Origin: Pseudomonas putida
GTDB lineage: Bacteria; Pseudomonadota; Gammaproteobacteria; Pseudomonadales; Pseudomonadaceae
Assembly: GCF_001976065.1 (NCBI RefSeq)
Contig: NZ_MNAH01000003.1
Span: 124,001 to 188,000, forward strand
Direction: 5' to 3'
DNA length: 64,000 bases
Positions 38,658 to 46,384 of the stretch are shown piece by piece. Made by a program: the position numbers and the translations under genes. Under the pieces are notes generated by a model. It saw nothing but the letters and a program-made list of their open reading frames with translations. It did not search any database and was not told the origin of the DNA. How positions within the stretch are numbered: position 1 is the first letter of the stretch; every line of letters begins with the position of its first letter.

Positions 38658-39410
38658 ATGCGGCTGGCCTTGGGGGCACTGCTGTTGATCAGCCTGGACG
38701 GGGCGGCCGCTGACGCGCCGTTGCGCTTCGTTATACCTGACAGTTGGGCCATGCCGATGGTGCAACTCGAACGTGGGCGGCCGACCCAGGGCATCCTGTA
38801 TGACGTGATGCTCAGCCTCGCCACCCAGGTCGGTGTACCGGCGCAGTTTCACGTCTTGCCCCGCGGCCGGGTGCAGAACGCCATGGAGCATGGTGAGGTC
38901 GACATTCGCTGCTACGCCGCGCAGTCATGGACGCCGAACCAGTCCGGCGACTATATCTGGAGCATTCCGCTCTGGACTCAACCCGACCTGCTGGTCAGCC
39001 TGCCTGGCGCCACGACGTCAGTGACCCCGACCCAATTGACGCATCAATCGATCGGCACGGTCCTCGGTTACAGCTACCCGACCCTGCAACCGCTGTTCGA
39101 CGCCAACCGGCTGCATCGCGACGATGCCCGCAACCAGGAACAGGTGCTGGAGAAGCTGCAGGCCGGACGCAACCGTTATGCGGTCAGCAACCAATGGACC
39201 CTGGACTGGTTCAACCAGCGATTGCTACCGCAGCAGCAACTGCAAAGCGTGGCTCTCTTGCAGGAGCAAAAGGTCGGCTGTTATGTGCGCAACGATCCCA
39301 AGGTGCCGGTGCAGCGCATTCTGCGCACGTTGCTACGCATGAAGATGTCAGGGGAGATCGATGACATCATTCGGCTCTACATTGGCGACAAGGCTGAAGC
39401 CGCGCCGTGA
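38658..39410 (+). CDS. Periplasmic substrate-binding protein (transporter/sensor-type SBP_bac_3 fold)
   Basis: A 250-residue exported protein. A short signal peptide (M-R-L-A-L-G-A-L-L-L-I-S onward, cut near A-A-A-D-A) leads into a solute-binding fold with I-P-D-S-W-A-M-P and G-I-L-Y-D-V-M-L-S-L-A near residue 45. No transporter genes adjoin, so it may be one of the orphan Pseudomonas binding proteins. The ATG at 38658 has GGAG upstream; the longer open frame overlaps dnaX on the other strand. Its 3' end overlaps the GGDEF/EAL gene tail to tail by 34 bases. Confidence 0.82.
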   Translation: MRLALGALLLISLDGAAADAPLRFVIPDSWAMPMVQLERGRPTQGILYDVMLSLATQVGVPAQFHVLPRGRVQNAMEHGEVDIRCYAAQSWTPNQSGDYIWSIPLWTQPDLLVSLPGATTSVTPTQLTHQSIGTVLGYSYPTLQPLFDANRLHRDDARNQEQVLEKLQAGRNRYAVSNQWTLDWFNQRLLPQQQLQSVALLQEQKVGCYVRNDPKVPVQRILRTLLRMKMSGEIDDIIRLYIGDKAEAAP

Positions 39411-41113
39411 CCGCAGGCGGTCGCATCCGCCACCCGCCATTGCGCTGGCGTGACAAAACCCGCGACCCAGCCCGGCACGTCGACAGCGGGCATCGGCTGC
39501 GCGATGAAACTCCCCTGGGCCACCTCGCAGCCCAGGCGCAACAGCAACTTGCCGTGCTCGATACTTTCCAGCCCCTCGGCGATCACCTGGCGGCCAAATG
39601 CCCGGGCCAGACCGATCACAGCAGTGGTCAACGCCAGGTCATCGCCGTCGTGAAGAATGTCGCGCACAAAGGACTTGTCGATCTTGATGGTCTGGGTGCG
39701 CAGGCGCTTGAGGTAACTCAGGGATGAGTAACCGGTGCCAAAATCCCCCAGGGAAAACTGTACCCCCAGCGCCTGGCAGGCCTGCAGGCACGCACTGACA
39801 TGCTGGATGTTCTCGATCGCCACCGACTCGACGATCTCCAGGTCAAGGCGCTGCGGTGCGACCCGCTCGTGCCGCGCCAACAGGTTCTTGAGCCGCTCGA
39901 CGAAATCCGCCCGCTGAAAATGCCGCGCCGCAATATTGATGCTCACCGGCCAGTCATGGCCGGCTTGCTGCCAATGATCGAGTTGGGCCAACACTCGGTC
40001 CAGTACCCATTCACCGATATCGATGATCAGGTCTGTCTCTTCCACCTGGGGCAAAAAATCCCGCGCGGGGACCAGGCCGTTTTGCGGGTGCTCCCAGCGC
40101 AGTGCGGCCTCCAAGCCGACGACCCGGCCGTGGCGCATGTCGACCCTGGGCTGGTAATGCACGCGCAATTCGCCGGTCACCAGCGCCTGGCGCACCCGCT
40201 CGACCGTCTCATGGGTGGCCTGGACTTGGCGGTCGCGGATCACGTCGAATAAATGAAAGCGCTTGCGACCGCTCTGCTTGGCCACATACATGGCCTGATC
40301 GGCATGCCGCAGCAGGGTTCCGGCATCTTCGTCATCGTCAGGAAACAGCGTGACGCCAATGCTGGCAAACACGTTGATGTCCTTACCGTGCAGCGAATAC
40401 GGTACCGATATGGCCCCCAGCACCCGGCTCAGCGTGGCCCGCAATTGCGGCAGGTCTTGCACATGACGCAATACCAGAACGAACTCATCGCCGGCCAGCC
40501 GCGCGACCACGTCCTCGCCACGCACAATGTTGCGCAGGCGCTTGGCCACCTCCACCAGTAAAAGATCGCCAGTGGCATGACCGTAGCCATCATTGACCGC
40601 CTTGAAGCCGTCGAGGTCGAGCATGCATACCGCCAGCGGTATGCTCTCCTGCCGGGAGAACTCCAGCGCCTGGTCCAGCAGATCCGAGAGAAAGGCACGA
40701 TTGGGTAGCCCGGTGAGCACGTCATGGCCGACCCGCCATTGCAGGGAATGCAGGAGCTGACGTTTTTCACTGATGTCGAAACGAATCGACAGGTACCGCT
40801 CGACCCGCCCGGTGGCCGTATCGATCACCGGCACCATGGTGCTTTCGACCCAATACAGGCTGCCATCCTTGGCACGGTTGCAGATCTCGCCCTTCCAGAT
40901 ATGACCCAGGGCGATGGTGCGCCACATCTCGACGAAGAATTCAGTGGCGTGCATGCCAGAGTTGAGCATGCGATGGTTTTGCCCAAGCAACTCCTCACGA
41001 CTGTAGCCGGACACCGCGCAAAACTGGTCATTGACGTGAGTGATCCGGCCGCTCAGATCGGTCTCGGAAAAAATCGCGGCGGCATCCACCGCCCTGCGGT
41101 ACTTCTCATCCAT
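39377..41113 (-). CDS. PAS-GGDEF-EAL protein with degenerate EAL motif
   Basis: 578 residues. A PAS domain (about 10-120, with N-D-Q-F-C-A-V-S-G-Y-S) comes first. A GGDEF domain (about 125-295) has the active-site loop as R-L-A-G-D-E-F. An EAL domain (about 305-555) has the signature as L-E-A-A-L-R-W instead of E-A-L/V-L-R-W, and G-D-F-G-T-G-Y-S-S where active enzymes have D-D-F-G-T-G. The protein is soluble, with no membrane helix. It is likely a c-di-GMP regulator; the GGDEF side could be active (A-G-D-E-F is tolerated), while loss of a metal-ligand aspartate argues against phosphodiesterase activity. Confidence 0.88.
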   Translation of the reverse strand: MDEKYRRAVDAAAIFSETDLSGRITHVNDQFCAVSGYSREELLGQNHRMLNSGMHATEFFVEMWRTIALGHIWKGEICNRAKDGSLYWVESTMVPVIDTATGRVERYLSIRFDISEKRQLLHSLQWRVGHDVLTGLPNRAFLSDLLDQALEFSRQESIPLAVCMLDLDGFKAVNDGYGHATGDLLLVEVAKRLRNIVRGEDVVARLAGDEFVLVLRHVQDLPQLRATLSRVLGAISVPYSLHGKDINVFASIGVTLFPDDDEDAGTLLRHADQAMYVAKQSGRKRFHLFDVIRDRQVQATHETVERVRQALVTGELRVHYQPRVDMRHGRVVGLEAALRWEHPQNGLVPARDFLPQVEETDLIIDIGEWVLDRVLAQLDHWQQAGHDWPVSINIAARHFQRADFVERLKNLLARHERVAPQRLDLEIVESVAIENIQHVSACLQACQALGVQFSLGDFGTGYSSLSYLKRLRTQTIKIDKSFVRDILHDGDDLALTTAVIGLARAFGRQVIAEGLESIEHGKLLLRLGCEVAQGSFIAQPMPAVDVPGWVAGFVTPAQWRVADATACGHGAASALSPM

Positions 41114-41394
41114 GAGTCAGGCTCGCTGTCGCTGGCGGTGGAACCCGTTCAAGGCAGCAACACCGATGCTGGTAATATTCTGCAAGGCTTCAAGTAGTTC
41201 TCGCCGCCTTGCGTGAACGCGCAATAGTGGCTTTTTCATATCGTTCCATAATCTGAAACAAGCTCACTCAATGTCGCGCTTGACCGGCAATTCTACGAAA
41301 TGCATCACATTTTGCAAAGCGAGGTGATGGATCATGCAGTTGTCTAATGCCAAAATCTGTCGTTAAGTTCTTGATTCTAAATGGGAATTGAGCG

Positions 41395-41709
41395 ATGCAC
41401 ATTTCAAGTTTGGGTCCAGCCATCCGGCGGTACCGCAAGGTCGCGGGGCTTACTCAGGCTGAACTAGGCGAAAAAACCGGTTTTGACCCCAAAACCATCA
41501 GCCGCTTCGAAACCGGCACCTATACCCCCAGCGTGGACGCACTGTTCATGTTTGCCAATGTGCTGGGGGTGAAGCTGAAAGCCTTCTTCGCCGACCTGGG
41601 CGATGAGGATGAACAGCGGGCGTATCTATTCGATGTCATACATAAAGCCCCCCCAAAGGATCTGGGAAAGCTGATTGCAGCGGTTGACCAGGCCTTGTCC
41701 AAGCCTTAG
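41395..41709 (+). CDS. XRE-family helix-turn-helix regulator
   Basis: A 104-residue protein with a Cro/C1-type HTH in its first 65 residues (G-L-T-Q-A-E-L-G-E-K-T-G-F-D-P-K-T-I-S-R-F-E-T-G). A short tail follows with no known effector domain. It lies just outside the left ffs repeat, so it is probably native chromosome rather than island. No target site could be assigned. Confidence 0.85.
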   Translation: MHISSLGPAIRRYRKVAGLTQAELGEKTGFDPKTISRFETGTYTPSVDALFMFANVLGVKLKAFFADLGDEDEQRAYLFDVIHKAPPKDLGKLIAAVDQALSKP

Positions 41710-41850
41710 AGCCAGAAAAGAAAAAAGGAGGCCGGCGTGTCGCGCTCGACGGGTCGTGCTCCTTCTTCATGTCGCCGGTAAATCGCGGACGACAAGAAAC
41801 CGCGATGGGCAGATGCCATGGCAGCAAAGGAAAAATGGTTTATGGCAGAT

Positions 41851-41880
41851 GACGCGAGAGAGGGTCTCGCGGTTCGTTAA
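41851..41880 (-). terminator. Hairpin 3' of the left ffs fragment
   Basis: On the minus strand, CGCGAGA and TCTCGCG form a 7-bp perfect stem with a short loop, just after the end of the ffs repeat. It is probably the original ffs terminator, now separated from the intact gene by the island. The T-run is weak. Confidence 0.5.
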
Positions 41881-41974
41881 GGTGGTAACCCCACCAGCCA
41901 CACCCCGGCACACAATGTCACCGCTGCGGCTGCTCCCTTCCAGGCCTGACCGGGTTCACGGCTGATCGTTGCGG
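41881..41974 (-). repeat. Left island repeat: 94-bp duplicated part of ffs (attachment site)
   Basis: These 94 bases are identical to 52884-52977, the 3' five-sixths of the intact 4.5S RNA gene. The first base to differ on the island side is 41975. This copy lacks the ffs promoter and true 5' end. Together with the adjacent integrase gene this marks the left end of an integrated element. Confidence 0.93.
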
Positions 41975-42071
41975 CCCTTATGGGGTGAGGGTTTCAGGCT
42001 TTTGAGGTTGCTGGATATCTACCGTGCGAACTCACTGCACGGGCAGTTAAAACTCAAGGTGCGACCAGCAT

Positions 42072-42106
42072 TGTTCCACTCTGCTGTTCCACTTTGGTGT
42101 TCCACT
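42072..42106 (+). repeat. Three 13-bp-spaced direct repeats before the integrase start
   Basis: TGTTCCACT occurs at 42072, 42085 and 42098, exactly 13 bp apart, the last ending one base before the integrase ATG at 42108. Such iterated sites could be arm-type binding sites for the integrase or sites for its autoregulation. Confidence 0.75.
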
Positions 42107-42107
42107 C

Positions 42108-43400
42108 ATGGCCTATATCGTCCGCCGCCAATCGGTCTACTACCTGAACCTTCGATTGCCTAAGCATCTGTTTCCAAACCGTCACACCTTGCGTATGTGC
42201 CTGAACTTACGAGAACGTCAGGCTGCATTATTCCTCGCCAGCTCACTGGCCCAGCAAGTGCATAGCTACCTGTGTGAGCACCCTTTGGCAGACATCCTGA
42301 CGCTGCGTAAGCTTTGCACTGAATGGCGAGATAGATGCCCCGCCCCACCCTCAATGCATCGCTCACATCATCCCATCGCCAAGCCAGCGAAATCGGTCGC
42401 TGATGGTCCGCCTCTGTCTACCCTGTCGAAGCGCTATATAGATGAGGGAAAACGTGGGAGTACATGGAGAACCGTCAGCACCTTCGAGGTGGAGCGTGCC
42501 CTACGTGATCTGTTTGAGTTGATGGGTGACATGCCAGTCGAAGCTTTCGACGCTCAGCAAGCCCGACTGCTGAAAGAACGATTGAGCCGATGCCCTCAAT
42601 ACTTTGGCCTACGCCCTGAGTTCAAAGGTATGTCTTTGCGACAGGTTGTGGAGTCGGCAGACACGTACAAGACCATCTCTGCGGTAACGGTGAACAACCG
42701 GCTTCGTAAACTCTCTGCCTTTCTCAATTGGTGCAAGGCCAACGGCTACATCACGGACAATCCTCTGGCGGGTCTGAAGGTGATGACAGGCTCGGCCAAG
42801 GACGCACGGCTTTCATTTGAACGACACGACCTGACAACCCTAATCAATCTGGATGGACTCAAAGTGGAGTCTCGTAAGCATCCTTGGCGGTACTGGATAC
42901 CATTGCTGGGTCGCTATACAGGTGCCCGACTGGAAGAGCTATGCCAATTGCACGTCAATGACTTCATCCAGCAACAGGGCATCCAATGCATCCGTATCGA
43001 TGACAGCAGCGAAGGTCAGAACTTGAAGAACTCAAGTAGCCGACGCTTGCTACCTCTCCACCCCGCCTTGTTAGAACTTGGTCTACTGCGGCATGTTGGA
43101 TCAGTTAAAGCCACCGGAGCAGATCGACTGTTCCCAGAGCTCGAACCCGTACGAGGAAAGCTTGGCCATGCACCTAGTAAATGGTTCGGACGGTACAAGA
43201 CAAAACGGGGGATTACTGACCCTAAGAAAACGTTCCACAGCTTCCGCCATACGTTCATTGATGACCTGCGTGACGCTGGCGTTCAAGACTCGCTGATCAA
43301 ACGGATGGTGGGGCATGAAGACAGCTCCGTCACTTTTGGCATCTACGGGAGTAGGACACCAATTAAAGCCATGGTCGAGGCGTTAATGCACATTCAGTAA
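42108..43400 (+). CDS. Tyrosine-recombinase integrase of the ffs island
   Basis: The 430-residue site-specific recombinase has the catalytic set in its C-terminal domain: R in Y-T-G-A-R-L-E-E-L near residue 270, H-S-F-R-H-T near residue 380, and G-H-E-D-S-S-V-T-F-G-I-Y with the nucleophilic tyrosine near residue 415. An N-terminal arm-binding region and a SAM-like core-binding domain (about 100-220) precede it. It lies 134 bases inside the left ffs repeat and reads into the island, the normal place for the integrase of an element that targets an RNA gene. Confidence 0.93.
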   Translation: MAYIVRRQSVYYLNLRLPKHLFPNRHTLRMCLNLRERQAALFLASSLAQQVHSYLCEHPLADILTLRKLCTEWRDRCPAPPSMHRSHHPIAKPAKSVADGPPLSTLSKRYIDEGKRGSTWRTVSTFEVERALRDLFELMGDMPVEAFDAQQARLLKERLSRCPQYFGLRPEFKGMSLRQVVESADTYKTISAVTVNNRLRKLSAFLNWCKANGYITDNPLAGLKVMTGSAKDARLSFERHDLTTLINLDGLKVESRKHPWRYWIPLLGRYTGARLEELCQLHVNDFIQQQGIQCIRIDDSSEGQNLKNSSSRRLLPLHPALLELGLLRHVGSVKATGADRLFPELEPVRGKLGHAPSKWFGRYKTKRGITDPKKTFHSFRHTFIDDLRDAGVQDSLIKRMVGHEDSSVTFGIYGSRTPIKAMVEALMHIQ

Positions 43401-43778
43401 CCTCGAATAACCTACTGAAAAGATCGGACAAACTAATGGTTTCCATCGACTACATACAGTCATGTTCCCCGCCAACCCCAATGTTTATAAGACATATCAG
43501 CCATCTGGACTAAGCAAATGCGTTTCCCTCTCTCTGGAAAGTAGTTTTTCCAAACTTTTGATTCGTAAATGTCAAGCCGCAGGGGTTACTTTTTCGCAGG
43601 ATTCGTGTAGTATTAACAACCTGCTTCAGTGAGCAGAACAGACATTTTTAAGCCTCCGCCGCGACCACCAAATTGGTGCCTTGCAAGGGGGCTTTATATT
43701 GCCTGCGATTTATCAACTAACCGGCAGCCACCCAAGAGGAATTGCCTACTGAAATGAACTGATATAGGAGAATGAATA
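43401..43778. promoter_or_regulatory. Intergenic region with operator-like palindrome
   Basis: These 378 bases contain no gene I can support. CACCAA-A-TTGGTG at 43666-43678 is a perfect 6-bp-arm palindrome, a likely regulator site for the gene at 43779. A GGAG ribosome site lies just before that gene's ATG. Confidence 0.4.
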
Positions 43779-44402
43779 ATGGCACCTAACTGTCCAGCTT
43801 TTACCGCAACACCCTTTCTTCACGTCGATGGACTGTTAATCAGTTCAGAAACCGGCGAAATCCTCGGCTACGATGATAAGCCCTCCGTTTTCTCCGAACG
43901 CCCTGAGCACCAACCCGAACTGAGCAAGTGCCGGAGTGCTGACGACCTAAGCGCGTTCATGAAGCATATTGACCGACGCAAGCTGCCTGCACATACGCTG
44001 CACTCACTGATCGATGAACAAGATATTGCCCATGGCGTATGGCGCCGTACAGGCGTGGACTGCCGTATCACTCTGCCGATGATGAACACCCTTCGTACGC
44101 TGCACGAACTGGTTCAGTACCACAACGTCATCATCTTGCCTCAAGCGGATCTGGCGAAAGCACTGAGCACAACAGAATCGAACCTGATGAAAAAGCTGAA
44201 CACCTTGATCAATGCCAACATGGTACAGGTCAGCACATCAAGGAAAGGTGACATTCGCAAGGGCGAGATCAAGCTGGTGATCAATCCTAGACTGATCTTC
44301 CGGGGCGATGATTACGCGCAAGAACGGTACATGAAGGACTGGTATCTGAACCAAACTGGCGACAGGCTGCCCTCAGTCAAAGTCACACTAGTTGCAGCAT
44401 AG
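43779..44402 (+). CDS. Winged-helix protein, RepL-like (possible replication or maintenance protein)
   Basis: A 207-residue soluble protein. Its middle has a winged-helix pattern, I-I-L-P-Q-A-D-L-A-K-A-L-S-T-T-E-S-N-L-M (about 120-140), followed by a wing and I-N-P-R-L-I-F-R-G-D-D (about 168). This resembles plasmid RepL-type and related replication proteins of mobile elements. The assignment is by eye and moderately uncertain; a transcription regulator is the alternative. TATAGGAG lies upstream of the ATG. It is the second gene of the island. Confidence 0.55.
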   Translation: MAPNCPAFTATPFLHVDGLLISSETGEILGYDDKPSVFSERPEHQPELSKCRSADDLSAFMKHIDRRKLPAHTLHSLIDEQDIAHGVWRRTGVDCRITLPMMNTLRTLHELVQYHNVIILPQADLAKALSTTESNLMKKLNTLINANMVQVSTSRKGDIRKGEIKLVINPRLIFRGDDYAQERYMKDWYLNQTGDRLPSVKVTLVAA

Positions 44403-44438
44403 CTTCACGTAACTTTCTCGAGAAAACTACGTAAAAAT

Positions 44439-44506
44439 CCCGCCGCAAGCCCCGTAATTAAAGGGCTTGAGCAAATTCCTATTATTAAAGAAGACCTTTC
44501 GGCGGG
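44439..44506 (+). other. Nested stem-loop leader upstream of the homing-endonuclease-like gene
   Basis: An inner perfect 7-bp hairpin, CAAGCCC (44446-44452) / GGGCTTG (44463-44469), is enclosed by an outer CCCGCCG (44439-44445) / CGGCGGG (44500-44506). This could be a structured leader, a terminator of the preceding gene, or a replication or recombination site. I cannot decide which. Confidence 0.55.
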
Positions 44507-44573
44507 CATGTCGAACATACCTCAATCAAAAAGAAGAGGAATACCACCACCAACAACACAACAAGGAGCCCAT

Positions 44574-45305
44574 ATGTTCATGATATACGAAACACAAGCA
44601 ACAGAATCCCTTCCTTCTCTTGGTAAGGGTTCAAGAACACGAACCCCAGACTACGCACCAATAGAATTTACGATACCAAAACCAGTCACCGACACATTGA
44701 AAAGTGATTTGTTGTTCGGTGTGGGCATTGACGATTTCAAAGACGCTTCCGGTGCAGACGACTGGTCGTACAACGTTTGGCAGAGAATGTTTGATTGCTG
44801 TTACAACGAAAACTCAACAAGGTCTCGTGCAACCTACGCTGATTGCACCGTAGCACCCTGTTGGTATAGATACTCTGACTTTAAGGCGTGGTTTGACCAG
44901 AACTCCATCGTCGACTACCAGTTGGACAAAGATATTCTTGTACCGGGTAACAGAATCTACAGCCCTGATACCTGCTGCTTCGTACCTCCGAGCATTAATA
45001 TGGCAGTGCGATGGAGAAGGAAAACACCTCGATCAGGGTATCCGGGAGTAACCATGTTTGGCGGCGGATTCCAAGCCGATATTATGCACAAGGGATCAAG
45101 CCAGATCGGAGAATGGAGAACGGATGCTTTGGAAGCCCACTGCGACTGGCAGAGATTGAAAGCTGATGTGATTGACGATCATCTTCGTGATTACCTGCGA
45201 GAAATTGCACCTGATCTTCGCGTCGTACGAGCATTGATTAAGTACGCTGATCGGCTGCGGTCCAATGCTGACGCGATGACTCCTACATTCCAGTATCAAC
45301 AGTAG
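44574..45305 (+). CDS. Homing-endonuclease-like phage-type protein
   Basis: A 243-residue protein with the pattern W-Q-R-M-F-D-C-C-Y near residue 68, T-Y-A-D-C-T-V near 85, then L-D-K-D-I-L-V-P-G-N-R-I-Y-S-P-D-T-C-C-F-V-P-P-S-I-N (about 120-145). This arrangement is seen in phage proteins with AP2/HNH-associated or homing-endonuclease-type DNA-binding regions. No catalytic HNH is obvious here, so nuclease activity is unproven. AAGGAG at 44563-44568 supports the ATG at 44574 over the ATG at 44508. Confidence 0.55.
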   Translation: MFMIYETQATESLPSLGKGSRTRTPDYAPIEFTIPKPVTDTLKSDLLFGVGIDDFKDASGADDWSYNVWQRMFDCCYNENSTRSRATYADCTVAPCWYRYSDFKAWFDQNSIVDYQLDKDILVPGNRIYSPDTCCFVPPSINMAVRWRRKTPRSGYPGVTMFGGGFQADIMHKGSSQIGEWRTDALEAHCDWQRLKADVIDDHLRDYLREIAPDLRVVRALIKYADRLRSNADAMTPTFQYQQ

Positions 45306-45384
45306 TAAGCAAAGGAGCGATAGCCTGCACAGCTTTCGCTCCCATTCGCGGGCACAACAGATTGGATTTTAGTGAGTTCCAGCC

Positions 45385-45567
45385 TTACCGATTGCTCATC
45401 AACTGCTTGATCTGTTTGTCGATCTTGCGATTGTGCCAGTCATTCGCACGCATCGTCATACCCCACACGAACACCCAAAGACCGCACGTCACGACGCACA
45501 TCAGCAGGTGCAGGATGTGATTTGTGGTTTTCTTCTGACTGGTCAGATAGTAGAGCTGATCGTTCAT
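45385..45567 (-). CDS. Small membrane protein
   Basis: A 60-residue protein with one strongly hydrophobic segment (about residues 17-39, I-L-H-L-L-M-C-V-V-T-C-G-L-W-V-F-V-W-G) and a basic C-terminal tail. No family recognised, although short hydrophobic proteins like this are common in prophages. It is divergent from the XRE gene and shares the operator region at 45614-45636. The ribosome site is weak. Confidence 0.55.
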   Translation of the reverse strand: MNDQLYYLTSQKKTTNHILHLLMCVVTCGLWVFVWGMTMRANDWHNRKIDKQIKQLMSNR

Positions 45568-45613
45568 GATTGGTCTCTGCTTGGAGAATAGGAAGGCGTA
45601 GAAGCAATAGTTT

Positions 45614-45636
45614 TATCTGAATTTCAGATATCTGAA
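45614..45636. promoter_or_regulatory. Operator: three overlapping TATCTGAA half-sites
   Basis: TATCTGAA-T-TTCAGATA (45614-45630) is a perfect palindrome with 8-bp arms, and a third TATCTGAA follows at 45629-45636. It sits between two divergent genes, one of which encodes an XRE repressor, so it is probably that repressor's site. Confidence 0.7.
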
Positions 45637-45681
45637 AACCGGATATAGGTTGCAAGGCTCCCAACCGAAGCCATCCAGCCA

Positions 45682-45948
45682 ATGCCCAAAACGATCCATA
45701 GACCCGAACACGCAGTTCTACTGACCCTACTGAAGAAGCACAGGAAAGCAGCCGCCCTGACGCAGGTTGAGTGCTCAAAAGCTTTGGGGCGTCCACAGTC
45801 ATTCATAAGTGATGTTGAAAGCGGTACACGTCGCTTGGACATCGTGCAGCTTCATGACCTGTGCAAGGTACTGGGAATCGGGCTGGTCGAACTGATCATA
45901 GAGTTTGAAAAGTCATTGCCGGTAGATTCAGCCACGGCAGCTCAATAA
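45682..45948 (+). CDS. XRE-family repressor-like regulator of the island
   Basis: An 88-residue HTH protein (A-A-L-T-Q-V-E-C-S-K-A-L-G-R-P-Q-S-F-I-S about residues 25-44, then D-V-E-S-G). It has no extra domain. It is likely to bind the palindromes at 45614-45636 just upstream, and so to repress itself and the divergent small membrane protein gene. Confidence 0.8.
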   Translation: MPKTIHRPEHAVLLTLLKKHRKAAALTQVECSKALGRPQSFISDVESGTRRLDIVQLHDLCKVLGIGLVELIIEFEKSLPVDSATAAQ

Positions 45949-46020
45949 CGAGTTGAAGTGAGTCGCCCAGTCATCCATGCACTGGACTACGATCTCTGCA
46001 CCTCTTCAAGGACGTCAACC

Positions 46021-46236
46021 ATGCCGGACAATACAGCCGCACATATAGCGACAGCAGATGTGCTAACCCTCCTGCTCCACAACCAACACGCGTTAGCCGC
46101 TGCAATTGAAGAAGTGGCCCTATGGGCTAAAGCCAGTGGCTCATGCGAAGTCCATGAGAACGCCGTGACTGCATTGGAAACTCTCGATGCGAACGCGTCC
46201 GCCATCACAGCTGGAATTTTCAAACTTAGGCAGTAA
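46021..46236 (+). CDS. Small hypothetical protein
   Basis: A 71-residue, largely helical, Ala-rich protein (L-L-H-N-Q-H-A-L-A-A-A-I-E-E-V-A-L-W). No family recognised. The ATG at 46021 follows AAGGA at 8 bases; an open frame from 45958 is not supported. It lies between the XRE and resolvase genes. Confidence 0.6.
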   Translation: MPDNTAAHIATADVLTLLLHNQHALAAAIEEVALWAKASGSCEVHENAVTALETLDANASAITAGIFKLRQ

Positions 46237-46259
46237 ACGGCCACTCATTGCCGGGCTCA

Positions 46260-46353
46260 TTAAACGGTCGTTAAACGATACGCTCCAGACAGGCGGTATT
46301 AGGCATCATTAAATTAGCCTTTGTTAATTGTTGATACCTCGATACACTGATAC
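46260..46353. repeat. Short direct repeats upstream of the resolvase (possible res site)
   Basis: TTAAACG occurs at 46260 and 46271, and GATAC occurs at 46333, 46341 and 46349, that is, three times at an exact 8-bp spacing. They lie in the 148 bases before the resolvase gene, the usual place for its recombination and operator sites. Confidence 0.5.
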
Positions 46354-46384
46354 TACGTTAAATGATCCCTTGGAGCTGACCGCC

